The notes below the pieces were generated by a model. That model did not search any database and was not told the origin of the DNA. It saw nothing but the letters and a program-made list of their open reading frames with translations. The translations under genes and the position numbers were made by a program. Positions 1 to 11,111 of a DNA stretch of 64,000 bases are shown piece by piece. Numbering within the stretch: the first letter of the stretch is position 1; every line of letters starts with the position of its first letter. Source of the stretch: CAWAVN01 sp963825075 (GTDB lineage: Bacteria > Planctomycetota > Planctomycetia > Planctomycetales > Planctomycetaceae); the NCBI GenBank assembly GCA_963825075.1, contig CAWGRX010000015.1, forward strand, positions 186,001 through 250,000, written 5' to 3'.

Positions 1-3000
1 CCGACATCACAGGCGACGTGCCCGAAAAAGTCGTCCTCCGCTACAGCACGGCCGACCGGGAATTTGTGGACGAACCCATCGAGATGCGGGAACTCCCCGA
101 CATGCCCCGGCGGTATCGCGCGGAGATCATCGGAGCCAACGGCGAGGGCATTCAGCAGGATTTGAATTATTACATCACCGCGGGCGACGATAGCTCGGCC
201 CGGTATGCAGTCACCGTCTTGCAGCCGCCGGCGGCCGAGATTGTCGAACTTCAATACAGTTACCCGGCCTACATGGACCGGGAACCCAAAACGCGAACCA
301 CCGGCAACATCGACGACTACGAAGGCGTCAAAGTGACCTTCATCGCCCAAGGCAACATGCCCTTGGGGTCGGCCACGATCACATTCCACGACGACCAGGG
401 CACCGACTTCCGCGCGGAGAGTTTGCCTATGTCGGTGATGAACGCCAAGCGAACCCGCTTCCGCGCGAATTGGAAGCTCAACATCCCCGTGGACGATGGC
501 ATTTATCCGCGATATTACACCATCGAATGCAAGAACGAGCGAGGCGACAGCGATCCCAATCCCACCCGCTGGCCGATCCGCATCCATCCCGACCAGCGGC
601 CGGAAGTGCTTTTTGTCAATCCCCGCGAACGGGAACTCAAACGGCCCGCGAACGCCATCCTCCCGCTGACCGCCGCCGCCCGCGACGACTTCAAAGTCAA
701 AAAACTCACGCTCTGGAAGCAACGGAATGACGATCCGCCCATCAAGCACATCACCCTATTTGAAGGCGAAGAATCTTCACTGACCGTGGACTACGATTGG
801 CGGCTGAACGAGGGCTGGGAACTCAAAACCGGCGACAAACTTTCGTATTGGGTGGAAGCCGAGGACAACCGCACCCCCGAACCCGGCCGCCGGAATTCCG
901 ACAAATACACGATCCGGATTCAGCCCGAGCAGTCGGAAAAAGCAGTCCAGGAGCAACTCGACCAAGACCGCCGACCGCAGGAATCCAAGTCCAAGAATTC
1001 CGATCCCTCGCAGAAAAACTCCGACGAGTTCCCGAAACAGAATCCCGAACGTCCGCAGGAGCAAAGCGGCGAACAGCAAAAACAAAATTCCCAAGACCAG
1101 CCCATGCCCCAAGAAGGCCAACCCCAACAACAGGGCGAGAAAGGCGGTTCCGAGGAAAACACCGGCGAAGAGAACTCCGCCAACAAAGGTGAGGGCGAAG
1201 GCAACGCTTCGGAAACAGGCGGCGGCGGACAATCCGTCAAGAACGACGGTTCCCAAGACGGCAAAGCCCTTGAACGCCTGCATGAGCATTACAATAAAAC
1301 CGAACCCGGTTCGCAGAACGAAAACAACAATCAAGACAATTCGCAAACCGGCAACGAGAAAAACAAATCCTCCAACAACACCGGCGAGGAAAAACCGTCG
1401 GAACCGAAGACTCAAGAAGACAACCCCGACAAAAACCAAGAAGGAAAGACCGAAAACACTGGCAAACCCGGCGAAAAAAACAAGCAGCCCGGCGAGACGG
1501 AAAACGCCGATCACGAAGAAAAACCCGTCGGCAAACCCGAAGTAAACGAAGTAAACAAGGACCAAAATACCGAGACCGGCAACGAACCGATGCCCAACGG
1601 TTCTGAGAAAACCGGGGAATCAAACAACAATTCCGCTAACAAACACCCCGGCGAAAAACCCGAGAAAACCGAATCCCAACCAAACGATAAACCAGGCGGA
1701 AAAGACATAAAGAAACCCGAAGACAAAAAACCCGAAGGCCAACAAGCCGAGGGCGGATCGGATAATAACACCGGACAAGGCGAACCGTCCGACAGTTCCA
1801 AACCGTCCGCATCCAAAACCGGGAAGAGCCAGGGCGGCGAAGACACCAAGCCCCAGGGCGGCGCGGGCCGCAAGGCGGAGAAACCGATCAAAGGCAACGA
1901 AACGCCCGCCGAGCCCGACCAAAACGCCGAGAAACGAAAGCCCACCGGCGAGGAAACCGGTCCCGGCACCGCCGAGGATGATCCCAACGCCGATACCAAG
2001 CGGGCCAAGAATCCCATCGACCGCAAAGATCCCGAAAAACCCGCGGTCACGAAAAACCGCGAAGGCGATCCCAACGAATTGACCCCCGAAGAAAAATCCG
2101 CCGCGAAGCCGGGCGAAAATCCCCAATCGGAAAACACGCGGCCGGGCAGCCAAAACCCAAACACCGCTGAAAAAACCAAGCAGAAAACCGATCGAAATCA
2201 AAATCCGGACGAGACCCCCGGACAGGTTCCCGAAGCCGATCCTAACAAACACAAACCGCCAAAAACCGACGGGCAACCGAACGCGGGCGAGGATGAACTC
2301 AAAGGCCGAGACCGACCGGAAGGTCAACGCGCCGAACAACCGGCCGGCGGCGAAGAGGGCAGCGGCAAGAAAAACGAACAAGGCAAGCCTGGGAGCAACG
2401 AAAAAGGTCCCGGCGACCGCACGCCCCGTCCCGGCGAAACCGAACCGGCCGACAAGCCCAACGGCGGAAAGCCGAGCAGCGAAACCGGCAAAGGCTCCCA
2501 AACTCGGCCCACGGAACAAACCGAAAACGCCCCGCCCCAGAAAGACAATCGGCCCAATCCGGATGCCCAGGGTCCCAATTCCCAACAGCCGAACGAGAAA
2601 GGCTCCCAATCGCGGAAACCGGGACCCGAAGGACAGCCCACAGGCGAACAAGCGCCGGGAACCGCACGGGCGAAGCCGGCACCGGAGCGGAGTCCGGTCG
2701 AAATCCGTCCGGGCAGCAACCCACGCCAAGTTCCGCCGAAGCCGCCGAGAAAGCCAATCTGGAATACGGCCGCAAGGCGACGGACTTGGCCCTCAAACGC
2801 TTGGAGGATCAACTCCGCCGCGGCGAGGTCAATGAGGAATGGCTCAAAGAGATGGGTTGGGACAAAGCCGACGCCGCCGGGTTTTTGGACCGCATGAAAG
2901 ACCGCTTAAACCAGCGCGACCTCGACACCCCCGAAGCGCTCGCCAAACAGAGGCAGTTCAACGAATGGCTCAAACGGCTCAATAGCCCTGCGGCGAAAAC

Positions 3001-3136
3001 CACCCGCCGGTCCGGTTCCGCCGTGCGAAACCGCGGCCCGCGCAATTTGTTCGACGCCAAAAACTCGACCCCACCCCCGGAACTGCGGGACATCTACGAC
3101 GCCTACCGAAAAGGCATCTCCGAACGCTCAAAATAA
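1..3136 (+). CDS. Very large repetitive planctomycete envelope protein (3' part, frameshifted)
   Basis: The reading frame is open from the first base of the window, so the 5' end is missing. About 320 residues of beta-rich, Ig-like sequence are visible first (for example YSYPAYMDREPKTRTTGN and the pair PEVLFVNPRERELKRPANAI). They are followed by about 600 residues made almost only of P, E, K, G, N, Q, S and T, and then a short helical tail that contains WLKEMGWDKADAAGFLDRM. The tail lies in a different frame from the rest. Readable sequence leaves the first frame at about 2650-2680 and continues as GAESGRNPSGQQPTPSSAEA in the frame that ends at 3136. One single-base indel explains this. I recall similar DUF4175-like planctomycete envelope proteins, but the exact family is inferred. 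Location in the periplasm or envelope is likely from composition only. Confidence 0.6.
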
Positions 3137-3285
3137 ATCGAGTTCAAAACTTTGCTTCGCCCGGATGACAGTGTTGTGATTTCACGGGGGGCTGACTAAA
3201 CTGTGGCCTTTCCCGCCTCGCAGCGATCAGGGTTCGCGCCGAGGGCGTGGATTTTTGTGTCATGGTTCCTTCGAGACGATCTGAA

Positions 3286-3840
3286 ATGACGACCCCGATG
3301 CGACATGTGCTCTCCGCGCTGGTCATGAACCAGCCCGGCGTCCTGGCCCATATTTCCGGGATGCTCGCCTCCCGGGCCTTCAACATCGACAGCCTCGCCG
3401 TCGGCGAGACGGAAATCCCGGAGTTCTCCCGGATGACGTTCGTCGTCCGCGGCGACGACCGCGTGCTCGATCAGGTCCGTAAGCAGCTCGAAAAAATCGT
3501 GACGGTCGTCAAAGTGCTCGACTACTCCGGCGAGGATTTCGTCGAGCGCGACCTGATGCTTATCAAAGTCAGCACGACGAAATACAAACGCAGCGAAATC
3601 AAGGAGTTGGTCGATGTGTTTCGCGGAAGAATCGTGGATGTCAGCCCGGAACACGTGATGATCGAAATCGCCGGTCAGGAAAAGAAGATCGAGGCGTTTA
3701 TCGATATGATGCGGCCGTTCGGGATTCTGGAAATGGTCCGCACGGGCCGGATTGCGATGCTCAGGGGCGAATCGATGAGCCGAGACCTGCCGGAGCATCC
3801 TGAGAACCGCACCGAAGAACCCGCCCAAGCGAACGGTTGA
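3286..3840 (+). CDS. ilvN: Acetolactate synthase small (regulatory) subunit
   Basis: This is the regulatory subunit of acetohydroxyacid synthase, which makes the acetolactate and acetohydroxybutyrate used for valine, leucine and isoleucine. The N-terminal ACT domain is clear (RHVLSALVMNQPGVLAHISG, then RAFNIDSLAVGETE), and the C-terminal half carries the family motif GRIVDVSPEHVMIEIAGQ. Length of about 184 residues is slightly long because of a polar tail after the core. The start was placed at 3286 (MTTPMRHV); in-frame ATGs at 3247, 3262 and 3298 are alternatives and no Shine-Dalgarno decides between them. ilvC follows 72 bases downstream on the same strand, so co-transcription is likely. 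The catalytic subunit ilvB is not in the window. Confidence 0.93.
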   Translation: MTTPMRHVLSALVMNQPGVLAHISGMLASRAFNIDSLAVGETEIPEFSRMTFVVRGDDRVLDQVRKQLEKIVTVVKVLDYSGEDFVERDLMLIKVSTTKYKRSEIKELVDVFRGRIVDVSPEHVMIEIAGQEKKIEAFIDMMRPFGILEMVRTGRIAMLRGESMSRDLPEHPENRTEEPAQANG

Positions 3841-3912
3841 CACGGCTCGGCTCGCCGAAAACTCAATCTGAAAACTCACAACCAAAAACCTTTTTTCAAA
3901 AGACGAAAACCG

Positions 3913-4917
3913 ATGGCCGCGAAAATTTATTACGACGATGATGCCGATTTGTCACTCCTCAAAAACAAGACCATTGCCATCATCGGCTATGGGAGCCAAG
4001 GGCATGCCCAGGCCCAAAACCTGCGGGACAGCGGGTGCAACGTGATCGTCGGCCAGCGGAAGGGCAGCGCGAACTACGAACTGGCGGTCAGCCACGGCTT
4101 CGATCCGTTGCCCGCCGCCGAAGCCGCCGCCGCGGGGGACATGGTGAACGTGCTCCTGCCGGATGAAGTGCAGGGCGACGTGTACACAAGCGAGATTCGC
4201 GATCAACTCAAGCCCGGCAACTTGCTCATGTGCTCGCACGGGTTCAACATCCACTTCGGCCAGGTCATCCCGCCTCACGGCGTCGATGCAGCGCTCGTCG
4301 CGCCCAAGGGGCCAGGGCATCTGGTTCGCAGCGAATACGTCAAAGGCGGCGGCGTGCCTTCGCTGATCGCGATGGGCGAAGGGTCGTCCGATGAAAGCCG
4401 GCAGTTGGCCCTCGCGTATGCCAAGGGCATCGGCGGCACGCGGGGCGGTGTGATCGAAACCTCCTTCGCCGAGGAAACCGAGACGGACCTGTTCGGCGAG
4501 CAGGTCGTGCTTTGCGGCGGCGTGAGCGCCCTCGTCAAAGCCGCGTTTGAAACTCTTGTCGAAGCCGGCTACCAACCGGAAATGGCCTACTTCGAGTGCA
4601 TGCACGAACTGAAATTGATCGTGGATTTGTTCTATCAAGGCGGCCTGAATTACATGCGGTACAGCGTGTCCAACACCGCCGAGTTCGGCGATTACACCAG
4701 AGGGCCCCGGATCATCACCGAGGAAACCAAGCAGGAAATGCGGAAAATCCTCGACGAAATCCAGCGGGGCGAGTTCGCCAAGGAATGGATTCTGGAGAAC
4801 AAAGCCAACCAGCCCACCTTCCAAGCCACCCGCCGCCGGGACCGCAACCACCTCATCGAAAAAGTCGGCCGCGAACTCCGCAGCATGATGACCTGGATCG
4901 ACGCGAAAGAGGTATGA
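3913..4917 (+). CDS. ilvC: Ketol-acid reductoisomerase, class I
   Basis: Converts acetolactate or acetohydroxybutyrate to the dihydroxy acid in branched-chain amino-acid synthesis, using NAD(P)H and Mg2+. The Rossmann motif is near the N-terminus (AIIGYGSQGHAQAQNLRDSG), followed by VAPKGPGHLVRSEYVKGGGVP. The knotted C-terminal domain has FGEQVVLCGGVSALVKAAFE and YFECMHELKLIVDLFYQGGL with its metal-binding acids. At 334 residues it is a full-length class I enzyme with no frame disturbance. The ATG at 3913 directly precedes the usual N-terminal AKIYYDDDADL. It follows ilvN on the same strand. Confidence 0.97.
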   Translation: MAAKIYYDDDADLSLLKNKTIAIIGYGSQGHAQAQNLRDSGCNVIVGQRKGSANYELAVSHGFDPLPAAEAAAAGDMVNVLLPDEVQGDVYTSEIRDQLKPGNLLMCSHGFNIHFGQVIPPHGVDAALVAPKGPGHLVRSEYVKGGGVPSLIAMGEGSSDESRQLALAYAKGIGGTRGGVIETSFAEETETDLFGEQVVLCGGVSALVKAAFETLVEAGYQPEMAYFECMHELKLIVDLFYQGGLNYMRYSVSNTAEFGDYTRGPRIITEETKQEMRKILDEIQRGEFAKEWILENKANQPTFQATRRRDRNHLIEKVGRELRSMMTWIDAKEV

Positions 4918-5038
4918 TTTACCGGAGGCGGAAGTCCGAACGCCGCCGAATTCTCGCTGCTTCCAGGGAATAAAATCCTCTGCCTGCGCATCCTCCCGAT
5001 AGATCACCCGCGAATTCTCGCGATTTGGGAGGCCCCTT

Positions 5039-7445
5039 ATGCGTTCTTTCTTTTTCCGGTTTTTTCTGTCGGCCGGCTTGGTTTTAAGTTTCTGGGGCTG
5101 CGGGGGAACTCCCGAAGACCGGGAGATTGCCTTTTCCCCGGACGGCAAATCGGTCGGCTTTCAGCACGGGCGGGAAGGCCTTTTTGTCTGGGACGCCGAG
5201 CGCGGGCGGGCCGAGCAAATCTACGAGCCCCCCGCGGAAGTCCTGGCCGTTGAGCACGCCGCTTTGGTCGCCCGGCGGCAATCGGCTCGTATTCGCCACG
5301 GCGAAGGCGGAGAATCCCCAAAACGCTCAGGCCATCAAAGCCAGATCTGACAATTCATTCGACGACTGGGCGGAGAATCCCGAAGGGCGGGCTTTCGGCG
5401 AAATTTCCGCTATTTACGAATGTTGGCTTTGCGAGCGGGGCCAGGACCGAAAGCTTGGTACGCCCCGGAACTTGTTCGAGGCCCGCGTGAATCACATCGG
5501 CTTGATCGCCGCCAATCTCGCGCTCCGCTGGCATCCGGCAGGGGATCGATTGCTGTTCATCAACCGGGGCGTGGAAAACAAGCACCAAGTGCAGGAGTGG
5601 GATTTGAATGATGACGCCTCGCGGCTGGCGGTGCCGTTTGACGCCGAGAATCTGCTCTTCGATTGGTCGCCGGATGGAACTCGGTTGGCTTTGGTGGTCG
5701 AGGATGCAGGATCTCCGCAAAATAACGGCATTTGGATCGGTTCGCCTGAGAAAGCCGATTGGTGGCAGGTTCCGTTCTCCAATCCAATCCTGCAAGAGGG
5801 CGAGGCGGATAAATTGCATCGCCTGCGAAAACTGCGGCCGGTGTGGTCGCGGGACGGTCGGCAGTTTGCCTTTGTCGTGCCGGGTTCGTCCGCGGGCCCA
5901 ATGCAACGTTCCGCCGATGCGCTCTACGTGGGGGAACCGGCTGCGCAAAATGTGCGGGAATTCTACCAGATTAAAGGGGCGATTCGCGACGTGCATTGGT
6001 CCCCAGAAGGCGGTCACCTGGGTTATTTGATCAGAACGGAAACGCTGGATCAATTGCGGGGTTCGCTCTCGCAGAACGACCTTTCCGACCTGCTGGTGAC
6101 CCAGGGGCTTTCCGAGACTGAGCCGGCTCCGGTTTCGCTCGATCCGGTTCGGCATTTTGCGGGCTGGAACCAAGCCGGGACCGCGATGGCGTTTACGCAG
6201 CCTACGCCGACCGGTCCTAAGGCCGAACTTCGGTGGGCGTTTTTACTGCCACCACGACCCGGAGCGCGAGACCGGGTGATCGTGGCGGATTCCACAGGCA
6301 AGCATTCCGAACGCGAAGTGTTTTCCGGCATGCGGGCCACGTTTCTCAACTGGTCGCCCCACAGCGATCAACTCTCGTTGTGGACCACGTTTGAGCCTTC
6401 GCACGCTTTGCTGCCTTTCGGCGTCACCGGCGGCGATGGGGGCCTGCGTCCGGGGGACCCGGCGATTCTGTTGGACGCCAAGACGGGCCATATCGATTGG
6501 ATGCCCATCAGCCCCTGCGAGAAAGTTCAGGTCGGGCATTATTACCTCATTCAAAAAAATTATGCGGAAGCGCCCCGATGGTACGATCGGGCCGCCGCTG
6601 ATTTCGCCGCGCAAAATCCCGATGAAAACCCACCACGGTGGGAATGGTTTTTGAATCCTCGGCGGTTTGAATTCTTTCAGTTCTATTGCCTGGAAAAACT
6701 GGGAGAACGGAAAGCGGCCCGGACAAAGCTGCGGGAGTTTTTCGCTCTCACCAATTATCAGCCGCCCAAACCAAACGTCAAAAACCAACCGGCCGCGGGC
6801 ACGATTTCGGCCGACGAGCACGCCCTAACGCGGCAGTTGTATTTGGCCCAGGTGTTCCTCAGCCTGGATGCCTGGAAAGATGGCCTCGTGTTTTTCGAGC
6901 AGCGCCTTGCGGAATATCCCAAACTCGTGCCCGCCGACGCGGTGGAAAAGGAACGCTTCGCCGGGAAATTGGCCCAGGCTCAGCTATTACTCAACGCCAA
7001 CCGCCCGGACGCCTTCGCAAAACTGGCGACGATGGACCTTGTGCCGTTCCTGTTACGGCAAGATCTCGAATCTTTGGACAGTCGTTCGATTGCGGAGATC
7101 GGCTCGGCATCGCCCCTCGTCTCCGCCGGGGGTTTTTGCGTCTTGCCTTTGATGGCCGAGGAGTTTGTGAATCATCTTTCGAACGCCACGCTGACCGAGA
7201 TGATCCCCGCGTGGAACAGATTTCGCGAACACACCGAGAGCGAACTGGCCCATCTCTGGATTGACCGGTTTCTCCATTTGGCACAACACCGAATCGGCCG
7301 GTCGGCCGAAGCTCAAACGGCCCAAAAGCGTTACGACCTCAGCCCGCAAAAGCCAAAGTTCGATTTCGAAGCCCTCTTCAAAGCGGACGCCTTCAACCTC
7401 CGCGAGCAACTCAAACTGTGGGACGCCTTGCAGCCGTGGATTTGA
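5039..7445 (+). CDS. Exported PD40 beta-propeller protein with helical C-terminus (frameshifted)
   Basis: The N-terminus at 5039 (MRSFFFRFFLSAGLVLSFWG, then Cys) is a signal sequence with a weak lipobox. Six or more PD40/TolB-type blade motifs follow: AFSPDGKSVGF, LWSPGGNRLVF, RWHPAGDRLLF, DWSPDGTRLAL, VWSRDGRQFAF, HWSPEGGHLGY and NWSPHSDQLSL. From about residue 480 the protein becomes helical and TPR-like. The signal peptide and first blade are in one frame and everything after LSTPLWSP is in the next. One extra base near 5249 reconciles the two, so the protein is about 800 residues. The propeller suggests an envelope scaffold or ligand binding; no enzyme motif is visible. Confidence 0.72.
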
Positions 7446-7494
7446 TCTACCTGATCCCTTCGCGTTACAAACGTTTCGCAGGGCTATTCGGGGC

Positions 7495-8289
7495 CTAGCC
7501 AGGTTCGGGGGCTTGGCTCAAAACGGCCGCGGGTGCGATTAGCGTGGATAGTTCATGACGGAGCCGGCCGGGGTAATCCGTGGTGACGGACTCGACGCCC
7601 ATCATCGCCAGCCGCTGGGCTTCACGGACATCGTTGATCGTCCAAGTGCACAGCCGAAAATCTTCGGCGAGCAACCGCGAAACTGTCTCGGCTTCGAGCA
7701 AATGCGTGATGCCCAGATCGAACCCGTCCAAACCGGCGTCCCGCGCGGCGGGGATCCGCTCGGCCAACGTGACAGTTGCCTCTTGGGGCGTTTGGGGAGA
7801 TTTTGAGAGCCGCAGGATTTGCAGCACGATCAACACTGGGAGCCGGCGTTTGAGTTCCGCGAGAACATCGAACCCGTAGCTGATCACCACCACTCGCTCC
7901 AAGGCCAACGGCTGTTGCAAAAGGCCGATCAAGGGGGGGACGATTTCCGGTCCGCATTTGATCTCGACATACAGCCGTTTGCCCGTGGGGACCGTGGCGA
8001 GCACTTCCTCCAAGGTGGGGATGCGTTCCTCGGCCCACGCTTCGCCTTTCCAAAGCCCGGCGTCGAGAAGCCGGAGTTCTTCCAAGGTCAGCAGCGAGAC
8101 GGCGTGCTCCTTTCGGGTGATTCGCAATGTGGACTCATCGTGAAACGCCACGATCTGCCCATCGCGGGTCAGGCGGACATCAATTTCCACGGCGTCGGAT
8201 TGCTGCCTCCAGGCCAGGTTTACGGCCGCCATTGTGTTTTCGGGGGCCTCTCCGGAGGCCCCCCGATGTCCCACGATTTCGATTCCCAT
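7495..8289 (-). CDS. ugpQ: Glycerophosphodiester phosphodiesterase
   Basis: Hydrolyses glycerophosphodiesters to glycerol-3-phosphate and an alcohol. The GDPD signature opens the protein: IVGHRGASGEAPENTMAAV, with catalytic His-Arg and the metal-binding Glu, then DAVEIDVRLTRDGQIVAFHD, which supplies the metal ligands and the second catalytic His. Later come LYVEIKCG and WTINDVREAQRLAMMGVESV, which are typical of the C-terminal barrel. The 264-residue length fits the small cytoplasmic UgpQ-like class, and no signal peptide is present. It converges on the propeller gene, with stop codons about 50 bases apart. The symbol is by similarity; in vivo substrates are unknown. Confidence 0.9.
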   Translation of the reverse strand: MGIEIVGHRGASGEAPENTMAAVNLAWRQQSDAVEIDVRLTRDGQIVAFHDESTLRITRKEHAVSLLTLEELRLLDAGLWKGEAWAEERIPTLEEVLATVPTGKRLYVEIKCGPEIVPPLIGLLQQPLALERVVVISYGFDVLAELKRRLPVLIVLQILRLSKSPQTPQEATVTLAERIPAARDAGLDGFDLGITHLLEAETVSRLLAEDFRLCTWTINDVREAQRLAMMGVESVTTDYPGRLRHELSTLIAPAAVLSQAPEPG

Positions 8290-8532
8290 AATTAGATTGC
8301 CTCGAAAGGAGAAAAAACAAATCGGGGAATTGTATCCCGAAATTCCGATTTGCGGAAAGAGCGATTTTTCAATCTCAGAGTGCGAAAGTTGAAGAGCGGG
8401 AGAGTCGGCGTCTTACATTTTTCCGTTCTTCGATTCTTCGACTCCCGGCAAGGGACCTGTTATGATGGGCCGTCGGTTCGGGCCACCGAAAACCGAAGAC
8501 TGAAAACCGAAAACTCCTACGGAGAGACTGCG

Positions 8533-9939
8533 ATGCGTTTGTGTCCCGTTGCCCTTGTGCTGCTCTTTTGGTCGGGATGGGGAGTCGCTCAAGAAAACGA
8601 TTCGCCTGCCAAACCCGAAACGCCCCCTTCCGCGAAGTCGCCGGCGGAGGAAGTGCAGGAACTCATCACTCAAATGGACGACAAAAACCCGGTCGCCCGC
8701 TACCAGGCCGCGCGGTCGATCGTTTTGATGGGGCCGGCTGCCACCAAGGCGGTCCCCAAACTCATCGAGAAACTGGCGAGCGACAAAGATGAACCCGCGC
8801 GGGCCGCGTATGCGGAGGCGCTGGGCATCATCGGCCCAGTCTCCAAAACCGTGATTCCCGCCCTCATCAAAGCGATCGACGATGAAGGCGGCTACGTCCG
8901 CTATTCCGCCGCCACCGCCATCGCCCGGTTTGGAGACAAAGCCAAGCCCGCCGTGCCTGCGCTCGTCAAGAAGTTCGAGACCAGCCAAGGCAACGACCGG
9001 GAAGTGCTGGCCTCGACCTTCGGCAAGATCGGACCGGCCGCGTCCGCGGCGCTACCGGCGTTGGAGAAAGCCTTGGGAGACAAAGATCCGTTCGGGCGCA
9101 TCGCGGTGGCGTCGGCGATGATGCGAATCGAGCCTCAATCCACCAAGGCGGTCCCCGTTCTGGAAGAGGTGCTAAAGAACAAAGATGACAAAGCCCGCGC
9201 CGACGCCGCCGATGCGATCGCCGATCTCGGCCCCTTGGCCAAAGCCGCCGTCCCCGCGCTCACCGAGGTCTTGAAAGACGAAAAGAGCCTGGTCCGCCGA
9301 AATGCAATGCGGGCTCTCGGCGAAATCGGCCCCCCGGCTAAGGCGGCGGTGCCTCAGATCCTTCTCGCGTTGCAAGACGACCAAGAAAGCCTGGTGCGGG
9401 AGTTCGCGGCGTCGGCATTGCCTCGAATCGCGCCGGGAAACGCCGACGTGCCGCCCGTTCTGGCGAAAGCCTTGGAAGATGAGGAGACCGAGGTCCGCAT
9501 CGCCGCCGCCATAGCGATGGCGTTTTACGCCGGGCAGTCGGAAGAAGAAATCCCGCTGCTCATCGCGGCTTTGAACGATCCGGAACTTGAAGTAACCTCC
9601 GCCGTCGCCGTCACCTTGGCGGAAATCGGCGGGCCCGCGCTTGGGCCGCTGTTGGAAGCGGCCGATTCCAAAACCCGCCAGGTTCGCCAAAATGCGATGA
9701 CCGCCTTGGGCCTGTTGGGACACGAGCAGGAGACGGTTCCCAAAGAAATCGTGCCCCGGTTGATCGCGGGTCTCAAAGATTCCGATTGGCAGGTCCGCCG
9801 CGCCTCGGCCCGGGCGTTGAGCACAATGGGCAAAAAAGCCAAACAAGCCGTCCCTGCCCTGACCGCCGCCATGCGAGAGCCGAACAAATTCGTCCGCCGA
9901 GCCGCCGCCGCAGCGCTGTTGGAAGTGGACGTGGAGTGA
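8533..9939 (+). CDS. Exported HEAT-repeat protein
   Basis: The ATG at 8533 follows GGAGAGAC and starts a signal peptide (MRLCPVALVLLFWSGWGVAQ) with a cleavage site near AQ-EN. The frame is open further upstream, but that part is repetitive and has no start context. After a short linker the protein is a solenoid of about ten HEAT/PBS-lyase-type repeats of 35-40 residues, with recurring units such as AAKAAVPALTEVLKDE and VRRNAMRALGEIGPPAKAAV. Proteins like this are abundant in planctomycetes and are thought to be periplasmic protein-binding scaffolds. No catalytic motif is visible. Confidence 0.85.
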   Translation: MRLCPVALVLLFWSGWGVAQENDSPAKPETPPSAKSPAEEVQELITQMDDKNPVARYQAARSIVLMGPAATKAVPKLIEKLASDKDEPARAAYAEALGIIGPVSKTVIPALIKAIDDEGGYVRYSAATAIARFGDKAKPAVPALVKKFETSQGNDREVLASTFGKIGPAASAALPALEKALGDKDPFGRIAVASAMMRIEPQSTKAVPVLEEVLKNKDDKARADAADAIADLGPLAKAAVPALTEVLKDEKSLVRRNAMRALGEIGPPAKAAVPQILLALQDDQESLVREFAASALPRIAPGNADVPPVLAKALEDEETEVRIAAAIAMAFYAGQSEEEIPLLIAALNDPELEVTSAVAVTLAEIGGPALGPLLEAADSKTRQVRQNAMTALGLLGHEQETVPKEIVPRLIAGLKDSDWQVRRASARALSTMGKKAKQAVPALTAAMREPNKFVRRAAAAALLEVDVE

Positions 9940-9945
9940 TGGTTT

Positions 9946-9978
9946 TTGGTTTTCAGTTTTGAAACCTGAAAACTTCTC
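9946..9978 (+). terminator. Possible weak hairpin after the HEAT gene
   Basis: Just after the HEAT-protein stop codon, GTTTTCAG and CTGAAAAC form a short AT-rich inverted repeat around a nine-base loop, followed by a T/C-rich run. It may end the HEAT transcript. The stem is weak and has no long T tract, so this is tentative. Confidence 0.3.
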
Positions 9979-10033
9979 CTTAGGCGGAGCGCCTGGCCCG
10001 ATTTGGAAAACTTGAAACCTGAAACTTCGTATA

Positions 10034-10987
10034 ATGCCCGTCAACTTCGCCGATCGCCTGCATGCTGCCGTTCGGAGCAAACAAACCGCCGCGTTGGTAG
10101 GGCTGGATCCGCGTTTCGAGCGATTGCCCGCGCCGGTGGTTCGCGCCGCGGAAAAGCGCGGGGCCACGGATCCGAATGCTTTCAAAGCGGCGGCGTTCGA
10201 GGAGTTTTGCTTTCGGATCATCGATGTGGTCGCCCCGCTGGTGCCGGCCGTCAAACCCCAAGCGGCGTTCTTTGAAGAGTTGGGACCGGCCGGGATGATT
10301 GTGCTGGAGCGCATCATTCGCCGAGCGCGCACTGCTGGGCTGATTGTGATTTGCGATGCCAAGCGCGGAGACATCGGTTCCACGGCGGAAGCGTATGCCC
10401 GCGCCTATCTCGCCGGGGAGGATCCGACCGCCGCCGTCTGGGCTGCCGATGCGCTGACGGTCAATCCTTATCTCGGCCGGGATACGTTGGAGCCGTTCAT
10501 CCAAGTCGCCCGGGAACGCGGGGCGGGGATTTACGTTCTGGTCCGCACGAGCAATCCTGAAGCGGGCACCTTTCAAGACCGAAAAACCGATGGCGTGCCG
10601 GTGTATCGAGCCGTCGCCGGGGTCGTCGAAGCTTTCGCCGCCGAGACTGCGAACGGCAGTGACTTCGGCCCGATTGGAGCCGTTGTGGGGGCAACCTATC
10701 CGGCGGAACTCGCGGAACTCCGGGCCGCCATGCCGCACGTGCCTTTGTTAGTCCCCGGCTACGGAAGCCAGGGAGCGGGCGCCGACGACGTGACGTCCGC
10801 CTTCGGCAAGGACGGCTTGGGGGCGCTCGTCAACAACTCGCGAGGCATCAACTTCGCCCACGAACGCAATCCCTACGCCGAAGAGTTCGGCCCCGAACAC
10901 TGGGAAGAGGCCGCCCTTGCCGCCACGCGCCAAATGATCGCCGACCTCAATCAGGCCCTCACCGCCGCGGCAAAACGTGCGGTTTGA
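10034..10987 (+). CDS. pyrF: Orotidine 5'-phosphate decarboxylase, long (type 2) form
   Basis: Catalyses the last step of UMP synthesis, OMP to UMP plus CO2. The active-site motif ICDAKRGDIGSTAEAYA carries the Asp-Lys-Asp residues, and GLDPRFERLPAP is the usual N-terminal phosphate-side loop. At 317 residues it belongs to the longer PyrF subfamily seen in planctomycetes and actinobacteria. C-terminal motifs such as VPLLVPGYGSQGAGADD and INFAHERNP are intact. No pyrimidine gene is adjacent, so it appears to be a stand-alone gene. Confidence 0.94.
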   Translation: MPVNFADRLHAAVRSKQTAALVGLDPRFERLPAPVVRAAEKRGATDPNAFKAAAFEEFCFRIIDVVAPLVPAVKPQAAFFEELGPAGMIVLERIIRRARTAGLIVICDAKRGDIGSTAEAYARAYLAGEDPTAAVWAADALTVNPYLGRDTLEPFIQVARERGAGIYVLVRTSNPEAGTFQDRKTDGVPVYRAVAGVVEAFAAETANGSDFGPIGAVVGATYPAELAELRAAMPHVPLLVPGYGSQGAGADDVTSAFGKDGLGALVNNSRGINFAHERNPYAEEFGPEHWEEAALAATRQMIADLNQALTAAAKRAV

Positions 10988-11111
10988 CAACGTATCAGCT
11001 TCCGTTTATAGTCTAGTTCTACAGGAAATTGGCTTTCACTGCAGAGGCCTCGTGTCGCGGAACATTTGTTGAGGCCGCGTTCCCACATTCGTCAAAACTG
11101 GAGATTCCCCG

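Noticed and set aside
1620..2729. A 369-codon minus-strand hydrophobic protein
   Set aside because: Antisense of the low-complexity P/E/K/N tract, which by codon complement yields artificial Phe/Leu/Gly-rich sequence.
3952..5148. A 398-codon minus-strand gene opposite ilvC
   Set aside because: Antisense shadow of ilvC, without recognisable motifs.
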